DNA of 64,000 nucleotides from Brachionus manjavacas (taxonomy: Eukaryota; Rotifera; Eurotatoria; Ploima; Brachionidae). This document shows, piece by piece, positions 49,384 through 59,900 of this stretch; position 1 is the first letter of the stretch, and each line of letters opens with the position of its first letter. Both the position numbers and the translations under genes were made by a program. The stretch covers positions 124,001 to 188,000 of the forward strand of contig JAHQIY010000016.1 in the NCBI GenBank assembly GCA_019054805.1, written 5' to 3'. Below the pieces are notes generated by a model. That model did no database searches. It was not told the DNA's origin and saw nothing but the letters and a program-made list of their open reading frames with translations.

Positions 49384-49392
49384 TTTTATATA
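49384..49392 (-). promoter_or_regulatory. TATA box of lipocalin copy C
   Basis: TATATAAAA on the minus strand, about 18 nt above the ATG. The equivalent place upstream of copy D reads as an A-rich run without this match. Confidence 0.4.
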
Positions 49393-49850
49393 TTTCAGTA
49401 TTTAATTTTTTGATCATTTTTATAGTAAAATAAATGCTGATAAAAAACATTTGGTAACGTATTTAGTATTGATAAGGTGCTGTCACATTTTTAAAACGAT
49501 AGCTTAATGTTTATTCAAGTTATATAATTTTTAAAAATCTTATCAATAATATTAATAAAGTTAAAATTTCTTTAAATTAAAACTTTTGATAAAAATTCCT
49601 ATTTATAAAAATAAATTTCTAAATTTTAAATAATGATTCAAGCTATTGTTGTGATGATTCAAGTCCGTCTCATACATTTAATAAAATTCATTTTTTCAAT
49701 TAAGGCTGGTAAACCGGTTCAATCAAAACCGATTTCACATAGGTTTATTCTTAGACTGGCTCCAAAGTAGTCCTGATTTTAAAACCAGTTAACAGTTTAA
49801 ATTAGCAACAATTTTTTACGCTTATTGTTGTCAAAAATTTTTTTTCATTA

Positions 49851-51460
49851 AAAGAGGTTGTGCATATTTACATGCAAAGTTCGCTCCAAAAAAAAGGGTT
49901 AAAAAAAACTTTCCATAATAAAAAAAACATTACAGCGTTAAAATAAGACAAAAAATCTAGTGTAGACATACTTTATTTTTAAAAAATGAAAAAGCCATTT
50001 TTTCTCTGAATTCATCAAAAAATGACCATTTAAGGTACAAATCGATTATTTTATCAATTAATTGATGAAATATTTTTTACAAATCAACTGATTTGTATCA
50101 ATAACTTATAAAAATTAATTTAGACTTACTAAATTAAATTTTCAAATTAAAAAAAACAATAATAATTAGCTTTATAACGATAAATGTTCAAAGTATTTTA
50201 TTTTCATGTTCCTTAATCAGGTTCAAGTATTTGGTCAAGGTCAGTTAGCTGCAGATAGTGAATTTCACGGTCGCTACCTAGATTTTAATATAAAAACAGA
50301 TGTAATCTTGAATACATATTAACACTTAACTGTATTTTGTAACGAATGTCAAAAATGGAAGAGCATCAAAAATTGGGAACTAATAACTTCTGAATTTAAC
50401 AAACAATCGATATGAAATCGATTGTTTCGGATCAGCATATCAATTTTTTGGGAAACATTTGGAAAATATTCAAAGATATAGTTCAAACGGCGTGGTAAAG
50501 TGTCTTGTCGCGGAAATCATCAAAGTAATGGTGTTATGTTACTTTTTGAAAACGATAATAATTCATTAATGGTAAATATACTAAAAAATGAGTCTAAATG
50601 TAACTTTTGTGGCTATTATTACAATAATTGAAGTAGATTTCAAACTTTAACCCCTTTTTTGTTGATTGAAACGAGCCATAATTTTACAGTTAGTTTAGAA
50701 AAAGTACCTAAAACATTAGAAATAGAATCTCAAACATATCGATTTCTTTGTTGTAATTTTAAAGCTAGTCATAATCATTTTAAAGGTATATATTACATAT
50801 GTAACAAGTTTATTGAAATTGATGATAGAAATACTAATCGAGTAATTGAAAATCAATCAATAAATTATGTTGATCTTTGCTTTTATATTTTGGAATAAAA
50901 TAAAAATATTATTAAACTATCTCTCTTTTGTTTTAATTATAAATAGAAAAAAACGTCTTTTTTTAAAACCCAAAATTGTTAACTATGATCTCGAGAAATT
51001 TTCGGTGTTTAAGCAAGAAAATCACTTATAATTGAAGATAAATCACTAAAAAACATGTATTTTTAAAAATTTAAAGAAAAATAATTTGGGGCCATATTGA
51101 AAATATAAAAAATATAAATATACTATTTAATATCAAAATCTTTCAATAAAACCTCAATTTTTTTATTTAGTTTTTCCTTAATGGCTTTATCTTACAGAGC
51201 ATAAAATTTTATACAAGACGAATATTTTTTTCAGCACTCATATCGTCATAGTCCTTATTTTAATACGTTTTTCTTATATTTTTAATATTTAGAGTTGGTA
51301 GTCTTTAAGCTCTTATATCTCATGGCCCCAAACTTTTATATTCGTAAAACACATTTTTTTATGATCCTAATATGATGACCTTCCAAATGATATATAATAT
51401 GGCATAAACATGGGATGGTCTAGGGAGCGAATTTTCCCATTAAATATGCACAACCTCTTT
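49851..51460. mobile_element. 1.6-kb DNA transposon with terminal inverted repeats
   Basis: The left end AAAGAGGTTGTGCATATTTA is matched in inverse at 51460 (TAAATATGCACAACCTCTTT), and both arms continue to a shared TTCGCTCC about 30 bp inside. The interior has no transposase motif that I can recognise but contains a protease-like coding fragment (50560-50898). The target-site duplication is not clear in the AT-rich flanks. It is best read as a non-autonomous TIR element of unknown superfamily. Confidence 0.6.
50560..50898 (+). pseudogene. Fragment resembling the C-terminal part of a USP-type peptidase domain
   Basis: A frame broken by one stop reads NILKNESKCNFCGYYYNN, then LLIETSHNFTVSLEKVPKTL, YRFLCCNFKASHNHFKGIYY and FIEIDDRNTNRVIEN. 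A C-x2-C finger, an SLEK(V/I)P segment, an (A/N)HFKGIYY block, where His would be the catalytic residue, and a following IDD are the order seen in ubiquitin-specific-protease-like domains. The N-terminal Cys box is not visible. It lies wholly inside the TIR element, so it may be captured cargo. The assignment is tentative. Confidence 0.35.
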
Positions 51461-51569
51461 ATTTAAAAATCATTTTAGAGCTTATTCTATTTAACGAAAA
51501 GAGTTTTAGTTTAATTTTTTATTTAAATTTATTAGTTCAAGATGTAGATACTATACGACTTAGATACTA

Positions 51570-52753
51570 ACGGGTGACAACATAAAATTGAGACGAACTT
51601 TAAAAAGGTCATAACTCCTTTAAAATTTATCAAAATAAAACGAAATTTTGAGAGAAAAAATCATTTTTATTTTAGTTTTTATTTATACTTTTATCTTTTT
51701 CAATAAGTCCATTTCTTCGAATATTATTGAGTCGTTTGGATGTAGAGGCCAAAAGGTCCTGTACAAGATTTTGGTACATATTTCTTGAACAAGATTTGTT
51801 TTTCGCATTTTTGCAAAAATTTGATATTTTGGTCAATCAAGTAGTTGACCCTGTTTTGGCATAATGAGAGCTCGCCAAGTCGGGCAAGAACTTATAGTTG
51901 CCGTCTGAATGATGGCAACTAAATGAATGACTCCACGCTTTATAAACTCTAAATAGACAGTTTGGTTGACCGCAAGTCCACTTTTCGTATGATTGGCGCC
52001 AAAATACCCCTCTCAGAAATGACTAACTAAACAAGTAATTTTTGCTCAAATTTCTTAATTGGGGTATATTTTGTACTTGCTAGTGTTGCAGCAATGTTAC
52101 TTGAGTAAAATATATCATTTCCATTGATTTTACCATGACTGAGAGTGAAATAGGATTCATCGTCTAAAATTCAGGAAATATTTGGATTTTTTAAATACTA
52201 ATTTCTAAATTTAACCCTAGCTACTTTTTTTGCGTTTCGGTTTGGTCAGGGATTTTCATCTTTTTTCTAGGTGTTATTTGAAGCTTCTTCAACAATTTTG
52301 AGACCATTTGCTGGCTTATATCAAACTTTTTGGCTGCTTGACGCTGACTGATGTTGTCTTTGTTATAAAATGCCTTTTTTTGCTTGTTGAGTTAAACTTT
52401 AGTCATTTTTTTCGGTGTTTGACCAGATCCTTGTTTCTTTTCTGGTGAAAAATATTCACTACGTTTTAAAATTCGGTAAACAGTACTCCTTGTAATTTTT
52501 TCTGCCATAAAATGCCTCACAGTGAATATCTTTCCAAGTGATCTATTTTCGTTAAAAAACGCGTACACACGAATTCTTAGGGCCTCTTCTTTAGAAGAAT
52601 TTATTTTGGTCATTTTCAATTCAAATTGAATAATTTTTTTTTTCGTATTTAAAATAAAATTTACTACAAGAATATGGAAAGAGATTTAATTAAAAATTAA
52701 AATAGCATTGCAATGATTCTTAAAATTCATCTCGATTTTAAGTTGTCACCCGT
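51570..52753 (-). mobile_element. mariner/Tc1-type DNA transposon, decayed
   Basis: The 1184-bp element begins ACGGGTGACAACATAAAATTG and ends with the inverse of ACGGGTGACAACTTAAAATCG; each end abuts a TA dinucleotide (51568-51569 and 52754-52755), the target duplication of this superfamily. The transposase lies on the minus strand. Size and TIR length fit a single mariner-like unit. Confidence 0.85.
51700..52619 (-). pseudogene. mariner-like transposase, broken
   Basis: The N-terminal 75 codons from 52619 are open and encode a helix-turn-helix (FFNENRSLGKIFTVRHFMAE, STVYRILKRSEYF). Downstream, pieces in shifted frames include ILDDESYFTLSHGKINGND, resembling the block around the second catalytic Asp, and KRGVIHLV-like sequence. 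Frameshifts and stops separate HTH and catalytic parts, so no active enzyme is encoded. Confidence 0.7.
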
Positions 52754-52755
52754 TA

Positions 52756-53237
52756 AAACTCAAAGAAATGATGTAAACAAAAAATTCATTTAACTTCTAA
52801 ATACGCACTGATCATTAAGCTATCAAGCCTGGCGCTTTATAAAAAAGAAACGCAAAATTGAAACGTCTGTGAACATAAAATGGATACTTTAGTATTTAAA
52901 AAATCAAATCAAAATTTAATTTTTTTTTTTAATTTCGATAATTTTATATTATTTTAGATTTTTGTTAAGTGAACAAAAAGAATAAATTTCATTGAGTTTG
53001 CTCCAATATCCTGAATGACTAAAATGACCATTGTCTATCTTAATTTTCTTTTAAAACTTTTCAATTTTTTATATTGATTTCTTGTTTACATTTTTTGAAA
53101 CAATTCTTTTACTTAATATATGTAAAACTTTATTTAATTTAGTCAGAAAATTTAAAAATTAAAAATGGTAAATTGATGGAATTTCGACAATGAAAGGAGG
53201 ATTGAGACAAGAACTGAAAATGATTGTTAGTTTTCTT
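52756..53237. other. AT-rich stretch
   Basis: No recognisable feature between the mariner and the inverted-repeat complex. Confidence 0.5.
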
Positions 53238-53765
53238 TCGGCATAACTTTTCGAATCTTTAAACGTTTTTGAATCTGTAAAAGCCAAAATTCAAGAGAAT
53301 TTCAGTATCAACCCAAAAATAACTTTGGTATCCCTGAACTCGAAAATTCATTCTTAAAAATGCACTTGAAAATTGTCAAAAAATGGGTTTTTGGCACTTT
53401 TTCAAAGGCGCTAAAAACCTTGTCTTTTTACCTTTCAGACTTCTGTAAAAAGTATTTAATATTACTTTTTATATCTAAAAATTCTCTGATCTTTAAATTG
53501 AATTTTGGCTATTACTATTTTGGCTATTACTATCCAAAAAAACTCAAAGATTCGAAAAGCTATGCGGATAGGAAACAAACAGGTGTTGGCCAATGACGAA
53601 GTTTTCAAGAGACTGCAGAATGGTCAATGTTTTAGATACCATAATGATCAGCTGCTCAAATTCAAGAGCGAAAAAATTTCTATTAAACACTTTTTACAAG
53701 AGTCTGAAAAGTAAAAAGACAAGGTTTTTAGCACCTTTGAAAAAGTGGGACTTTTTGAGATATTG
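53238..53765. repeat. Interleaved inverted-repeat complex
   Basis: Two unrelated segments each occur twice in opposite orientation. Segment A (GCATAACTTTTCGAATCTTT) at 53240-53310 is inverted at about 53495-53565; segment B (GCTAAAAACCTTGTCTTTTTAC) at 53390-53455 is inverted at about 53690-53760. The order A, B, A', B' is not a simple palindrome. Short frames in it are by-products. It looks like overlapping foldback elements. Confidence 0.55.
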
Positions 53766-54946
53766 TTCCAGACTTGTGCGGATAACCGAATTTCAATTGT
53801 ACATAATTCTTTGAAATTATTTGCTAAAATTTCAGATTTATGAAGACCATTATAAAGTTTAGTTAAGTATTCTGTTTTATTTTTTTGTAACATTCTTCTT
53901 AAATTTTTTTATATTTTTTTTTTATCAGGTCGTATGGAATGGTTTAATAGCTCTTTTCAGCCTTTTAAAATCTTTCTTTTGAATTGAAACGAAAAACCCC
54001 TCGTATAAAAATTGCAAAAAAATTTTTGTTGACCTGCGAAAATAAATGATGCTAAGCGTCTAAAATAAGTTTTAAAGAATGAAAAAGAATTGAAAAAAAT
54101 TGTTAAAAAGACGACATTTTTAGTTGAAAATTGTATAGATCATATATCTCGGAACTTCAAAATAAACTTTAAATACCTGAGCTTCAGAAATCAAAAACAA
54201 TTTACATCATTTGAAGCAAAAATCCAGAGTAGTCCAGACTTCTAAAATACTTTTTGATTAAAATCTAGAAAATCTAGAAAACGAAATTTTGATGCAGGCA
54301 TTCATGATTCACAAAATTAAAGAAAACTTAAAATGCTAAATTTGGTGAAATTTTATTTTATTTTAATTTGAAGAATAATTTAGAAGTTGGACTCCAAGGT
54401 AGTTTCGACCGGCTACATTCCTCTGTTCAGCCCTCTTGATGGTAGAATTACCAAAAAGCCATTTATCTTAGCAGCACTGTAAATTTTTTAATCAAAAAAT
54501 TCTAATGTAAATTTCAAAATTCTTTATTCAATTTTTTATTTTAAATAAACTTTAAGATATTTTTATAAAATAAATTTAAAAGCATAATAAATTTGAAATA
54601 ATTTCCAACTTTGAGTTTTTGACATCAAAAAATTTTATTTTAGAAATTTAAAGTTTGAGAATTAATTTAGCTAAGTTTTTCAAATCCCCAAAGCGACTTC
54701 ATTGTAACCGAATTTTAATAAAATTAAAAGATGGGAATGCTAGAAAACCTTTAGATCTGAAAATAATTCCATACTTAGAATTGAATTCAGTTTTATTTTT
54801 ATAAACCTAAAATTAGCTATAAAAGCAGCAATTAAAAATAAATCATTAATTTTTAAAAAATTGCATTAAATAAACAAACAATATTTAAATTAACTTTATT
54901 TAAATAAAATTTTTTCAAGATTCTTCAAAATAAATATCTAAAAAAA
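53766..54946. other. Spacer 5' of lipocalin copy D's 3' end
   Basis: AT-rich apart from a SINE-like unit at 54349-54480. Nothing else is visible. Confidence 0.45.
54349..54480 (-). mobile_element. tRNA-derived SINE candidate
   Basis: On the minus strand a GC-richer unit of about 110 nt contains TGGCTTTTTGG (54451-54461), close to a Pol III A box, and about 50 nt later GGTCGAAACTACC (54398-54410), resembling a B box. It ends in AAAAT units. Box order, spacing and tail fit a tRNA-derived SINE. No second copy was found in the window, so family status is unproven. Confidence 0.45.
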
Positions 54947-55522
54947 TCAATCACAGCTTTGATCAATTGTCTCATATTTTGACACATCGATTTTTAGTGA
55001 TTTTCCTAGATCTTTTAATTGCTGAATAGTTTGAGGATCTAAAGTCTTGGTTCTAGACAAAATCCAAGATATTTCGAATTTGATCAAGCCCGGAATAATT
55101 TGAGAACATGAATAGACCAAAGCATAATTATCATAATCTGTTGAAACAACAATATAGTCACCTGTGTTTTCCATTATTGTAATTCCGCCGACAACTACTG
55201 GAAGAACAACCTTGAGCTTGTTTGGTTCAGCACTATTTGGAGTAAAAGCATAGCCGACCACATTTGAGTCTTTTTGTTTGACAGTGTTGAAACCATAATT
55301 TTCGACTTTGAAGGCAGTTTCATTCAAAACAGTATATGTAGCAGTGACACACTGTAAATCTTTTTCGAAGATGAATGGTAAACGTTCCAATTCAAACCAT
55401 TTACCAAGATATCTTGATGAGTCAAAATCTGGCATAACTGGGACTGTGTGACATGTTCCGATTGATTGAGCATAACTTTGACCCAAAGTAATTAAAAGGA
55501 TTGAGCTTATCAGGACCTGCAT
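54947..55522 (-). CDS. Lipocalin (apolipoprotein D-like), copy D, intronless
   Basis: A single exon of 191 codons, 18 residue differences from copy C. The signal peptide and first 34 residues are identical to C, and so are almost all of the last 45; differences concentrate in the middle. Family blocks YLGKWFELER, LQCVTATYTVLNET, NSAEPNKLKVVLP, TDYDNYALVYSC and ISWILSRTKTLDP are all present. About 180 bp upstream of the start also align with the copy C upstream region, including TATTGATAAG, but the TATATAAAA box of copy C is replaced by an A-rich run. The duplication therefore copied gene and promoter, and expression may have diverged. Function as a secreted carrier of small hydrophobic molecules is inferred from the family. 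Confidence 0.92.
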   Translation of the reverse strand: MQVLISSILLITLGQSYAQSIGTCHTVPVMPDFDSSRYLGKWFELERLPFIFEKDLQCVTATYTVLNETAFKVENYGFNTVKQKDSNVVGYAFTPNSAEPNKLKVVLPVVVGGITIMENTGDYIVVSTDYDNYALVYSCSQIIPGLIKFEISWILSRTKTLDPQTIQQLKDLGKSLKIDVSKYETIDQSCD

Positions 55523-55890
55523 TTCTGATTTGTTAACTTTTTTAAATTTTTTATTTAATTTTGTTGATCATTTATAATAAAATAAATATCGATAAGAAAA
55601 AATTTGGTAACAGTGTTTAGTATTGATAAGATGTTGTCACATTTTTAACACAATAACTCAATATTTACTTTAGTTATATAATTTGAAAATTTTTTAGTCA
55701 AATATGATTAAAATCTTAAAGTCGATTAATAAAAAAAATTGCATTCTTGATAAAAATCTTATTCTAATAGGTGAGTGTAAATGTATTATTAATCATTATA
55801 AAATATGACAACAAGAAAATTTGCTATTCAGAAAAGCACAGTATTAAATTTTGATTTTTTTTTTAATTTTAGAGATTTTTTTTAATTTTC

Positions 55891-55953
55891 TAATGTATTT
55901 ATATTAAAATTTGATTTTTTGAATAGGTATCTATTAAAAATGTATACACAAGA
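55891..55953. repeat. Direct repeat copy 1 (about 62 bp)
   Basis: It contains ATTAAAATTTGATTTTTT and ends TATACACAAGA; repeated with about eight differences at 56916-56976 in the same orientation. Confidence 0.55.
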
Positions 55954-56364
55954 TATTCTCCGAATCATCTCATTGAGATCAATTAGAAAATACCCAAAAA
56001 ATTCATTGCTGGTTTTCTACTCAAATTGCCTGGTATCATTTGTAATTTTGAATTGTGTAAATAAAGTTTATATTTTTAAAATAGAAAATATAATTTGGAA
56101 TTGTTTTATCATTTCAGATAAATTTTGTATAGTTTTTTTGAAAAAGGTGATTGATATCACTTTATATAAAAAAAATTCTCAATGGAGATTTATTGATAAA
56201 AGTATTCAAATGCAATAAGATGATATTTTTAGTTTTATAAAGTCATTATTATCAATTTTTATTTGTGTATTGTATTGTTTATCAAAGTTACCAATTATGT
56301 CTATTAGATTACAAAATCTTATCAGTTTCTCTTATTTCTGTAATTTTCCTTTTATTGCGTAGTG

Positions 56365-56442
56365 TGCTACCATAGGCGATCTCCTAGTAGACCGCCTCCG
56401 CAAACTTTCTTGCCGTAGCTTATTATTATTATTATCATTAAT
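56365..56442 (+). mobile_element. Retroelement 3' tail, ATT-tailed
   Basis: GCTACCATAGGCGATC..CTAGT..CCGTAGCTTATTATTATT. The same landmarks, GCTACCATA, CTAGT and CGTAGCCTATTATTATT, recur at 63.7 kb, and CATAGCTTATT plus an ATT tail ends the large LINE at 28.4 kb. This is a very short truncated copy. Confidence 0.55.
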
Positions 56443-56915
56443 TTCAAAATCTGAAATAAGTATGAATAGATTAAAATCCAAATTCTAGTGAACCATTCTT
56501 GAATAATAAAAACAAATTTAGACTCAAATTCCAAAATTTTTAAATTTTAATATTCGACTATGGTAGTATGATAAGCCGAAAATTGCTGAGATCTGAATTT
56601 GTTAAACTTTGACTCTTTTGAATCAGAAACTGAAATTAGTAACTGTTTTGGTGAAATTCTGAAGGAAACATTTAGTTGAGCAGGAGAGAGTGCATTGATA
56701 AAAAATTCAAATTAAATTTTTTTTGAATTTAACTAAAATTTAATAATTTTTTATGTAAATGTTTTTACTTATTTCAGAAATTCAGAATGCTAAGCAGTTA
56801 ATAAGTCTAATAAGTATCAAATTCTGGGATGAAATATGGGTATGCTGAAAAGCCTCATTAGTATGCTAAAAAGATTTGAAAGTATGTAAGTCAAGTAGAA
56901 CTTTTTTAACTACTG

Positions 56916-56976
56916 GTGTATTAATATTAAAATTTGATTTTTTAAATTGGTATTTATTAAAAATTTATACACAAGA
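56916..56976. repeat. Direct repeat copy 2 (about 62 bp)
   Basis: Partner of 55891-55953; lies just beyond the 3' end of the receptor gene. Confidence 0.55.
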
Positions 56977-56995
56977 GTTAATATAAATGAAAAAC

Positions 56996-59900
56996 TTAAG
57001 TGGCAAATTGATTTCTGCGTGATCCAGGTTGTTTTATGTTGTTAAAATTAATACTCGAATGGTAGGCAGAATTCTTAAAACCTTGATTTGTTTTTGCTGT
57101 AAAATTGCAGGTACTTATCATCTTGAGAGTGTTGCGAAATGCTGTACGATATCGTTTTGACATGACGTTATATAAAATTGGATTCATTGTTGAACTAATG
57201 TAAATCGAAATACCTTCGAATTAAATTTAAAAAGAAATTTATTTTAAATTTGGCATTAAGTACCTGATATGTAAAAAAGATACTCAAGTATTTTCATCAA
57301 TAATTTCGATTGCGAAGGATCTAATAGAGTCGTCATTACACGTTGGCAATGATATGGAGCCCAACAAGTAAAAAAGCTCAAAACAACAACAACTTTAAAA
57401 AAATAAAACCAATTATCAAAAATAGAAAATTTTTAAAAATTTCTTCTAATTTGAATAAATTTGATTTTGAAGTTCTAAGTCAAATTATGCTAAAATCAGA
57501 AGGTAATAAATTTTTTGTAATTTAATTCATAAAAAAAATTTTCAAAGAATGTATTTTCAAAATCTTTAGTTTTAGTTAGAAAATTGAAAACTGCACAATT
57601 CAATTAATTTTAATTTACGTCTTAAACGATTATTTAAAGCGCTCTAGATAAAAAATTACCTTAGTAAGTATCTGCAGAGCATTTTGAAAATCTTTTAAGG
57701 AACTTTTGACTATATTATTTCTTTAAATTAAAAAAAAAACTTATTAGGAATAATTAAATTAAAATATCTCATTTAAATAATTTTGAAACTTAATTTCAGT
57801 TTTAACTTTAAAAATTAAAAATTCTTTTTGAGTTGATCTTTATAAAAATCAAAAAAACAATGAAGTATAAAGAATATGTTGAAAAGTATAAATTGTATTA
57901 ATATTTTGCAGTAAGATTGCTTTTCTTTTTTCATTAAGAATCATTTCCATAAAAAAATGTATCCAGTAATTTTTTTACTCAATCAATGTATCACCTTAAT
58001 GGCATATTGAAGTTCATGATCGTGATCACATGATCAAAATTAAATTGATTAAAATATTAATAAAAATGATAAGATAAGCTTGATCATTTTTTTATTTTAA
58101 TTTTTAAAATAAAACAGAAAATTTTTTTCTATTTGATCATAAATTGATTTTATTTATATGTAAAACTTAAAAAACAATAAGGTAACCAAATTATGGCATT
58201 AAATGATACTATAATATTGATTAAAATATATCACAGCGAAACAAAGTTTAATTTTGTAGGCCAAAATTTCAAAAAATTGATTAAGATTTTATTTTTCTTC
58301 AGATAAAAATTCATATAATTTTCTTCATAATCGAAGATTAAACAAATCATGTTTAATAGAGTTTATTAATTTATAATTTAAAAAATTGAAAAAAAATTCC
58401 TTTATTTTTAAATAGAAGACAAAAAATTTTGATTTGAAATTCAAATTTAATCATGAACTTCAATTTGACCACCTAATTAATCAAGCTTTTGTTAAAAATT
58501 ACATTGAAGAACATTTAAAGAAGCTGGTTTTAGGCTGTTCATCAGATGATACAATTTTCAGTTCAATTTTAACTTTGTAAAAAAAAATTTTCACGTCCAA
58601 ACAAATGGCTTTAAGAATAAAAACTAGATTTAAAAAATATCAAATTTAAATTCTTAAGACTGCAATGAGTAAACATATTTATTACCATTGATTTTTATTA
58701 AATTGTTTTAAAAGACAAGAAAATATTAAAAGCTTTGGCAAAATGAAGTGCATAATCAAAATGAAAAAAAACAGGCTTTAAATATTAAATGCATAAGAAA
58801 ATTTTTAATGGTAAGCTTATAATCTTTCTATTATATCTGCCAAACAATGCAAAAATTTTTTGTATGCAGGAATATGCAAAACATTGGATAAAACATATTT
58901 GCTAAACATGAAAACACTGAATTAAGCTATTAAATTTAAAATAAATTAAAATCATCTTTTAATAGCAATTTTTGGTGTTGATCATAAAAATATTATCATT
59001 AAGTTCAATCTGCAAAACTTTGTGAAGTCGAGAGGCAAAAACAGCATAAAAAAACAACACGATATATTCATGCACCCATTTAACATTATACTTAAGTAAA
59101 TGTATGTTAATTTTCTAAACAGTGTAATATAATGTAATAGACTTTGTTACTTTTGATTTTCTTTCAAAAGTATTTAAAATACGAGCCAAAAGAAACGGTC
59201 ATTACTTAAGTACCAATATCAATTTTTTAAATAATTTTTTTAAAAAAAAAACCTATTTTGTTTCTATAAAAATTCAGATTTAACCAAAAATTTATTACAT
59301 TGTGCTTTGCTTTAGAAAAAATTAAAATATATTTACTTAAATAAAATATTCAAAAAAAATATATATATTGGCACTGAACTATAATATCTAATAATCTCGT
59401 TCAGACTGTGTCAGACGCAATGATTTTTTTTAAATTAAAACTGGTAAATTCCTTTAGATTTCTTAATTTTCTTTATAAATTTTTATTACCTGAGTTTAAA
59501 TATTAAAAATTATAATGTCTGACACTATGGTTCATGATTTAAGACACTTGAAAAAATAGTTCCGCAAGGATTTGTACTTGGACCCCAGCTTTTTATTTTG
59601 CACAAAAAAGACCTCCCTGATCGTCTTTCAAATAAAATGGAATTGAATGTAGATGAATCAAAAATACTTGGCAAAGTAAATAAAGCGATGTTGCAGAAAG
59701 ATCTGGGTGCAGTGTGTCAGTGGATTGATTTGTGGCGTATTGGACTGTGTGGTGATAAGTACAAAATGATGCATTTCGGCAGACTAAATGAAAAACATAA
59801 GTATGTGGCAAAAAGCGGTGAAAGCAACTCAAATGTTATACTTACAGCCACAGAGTGCGAGAGGGATCTGGGAGTGATGGTCTTATCAGATTTAAGGTGG

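Larger units (their letters stand above)
55523..56995. other. Spacer between lipocalin D and the neuropeptide receptor
   Basis: The right of the lipocalin promoter, a pair of direct repeats (about 55.9 and 56.9 kb) and a retroelement 3' tail. A 99-codon frame at 55919 is Ile/Lys/Phe-rich and looks like chance. Confidence 0.5.

Noticed and set aside
55919-56218. A 99-codon open frame between lipocalin D and the receptor
   Set aside because: Ile/Lys/Phe/Asn-rich as expected from AT-rich noncoding DNA; no motif, and it begins inside a direct repeat.
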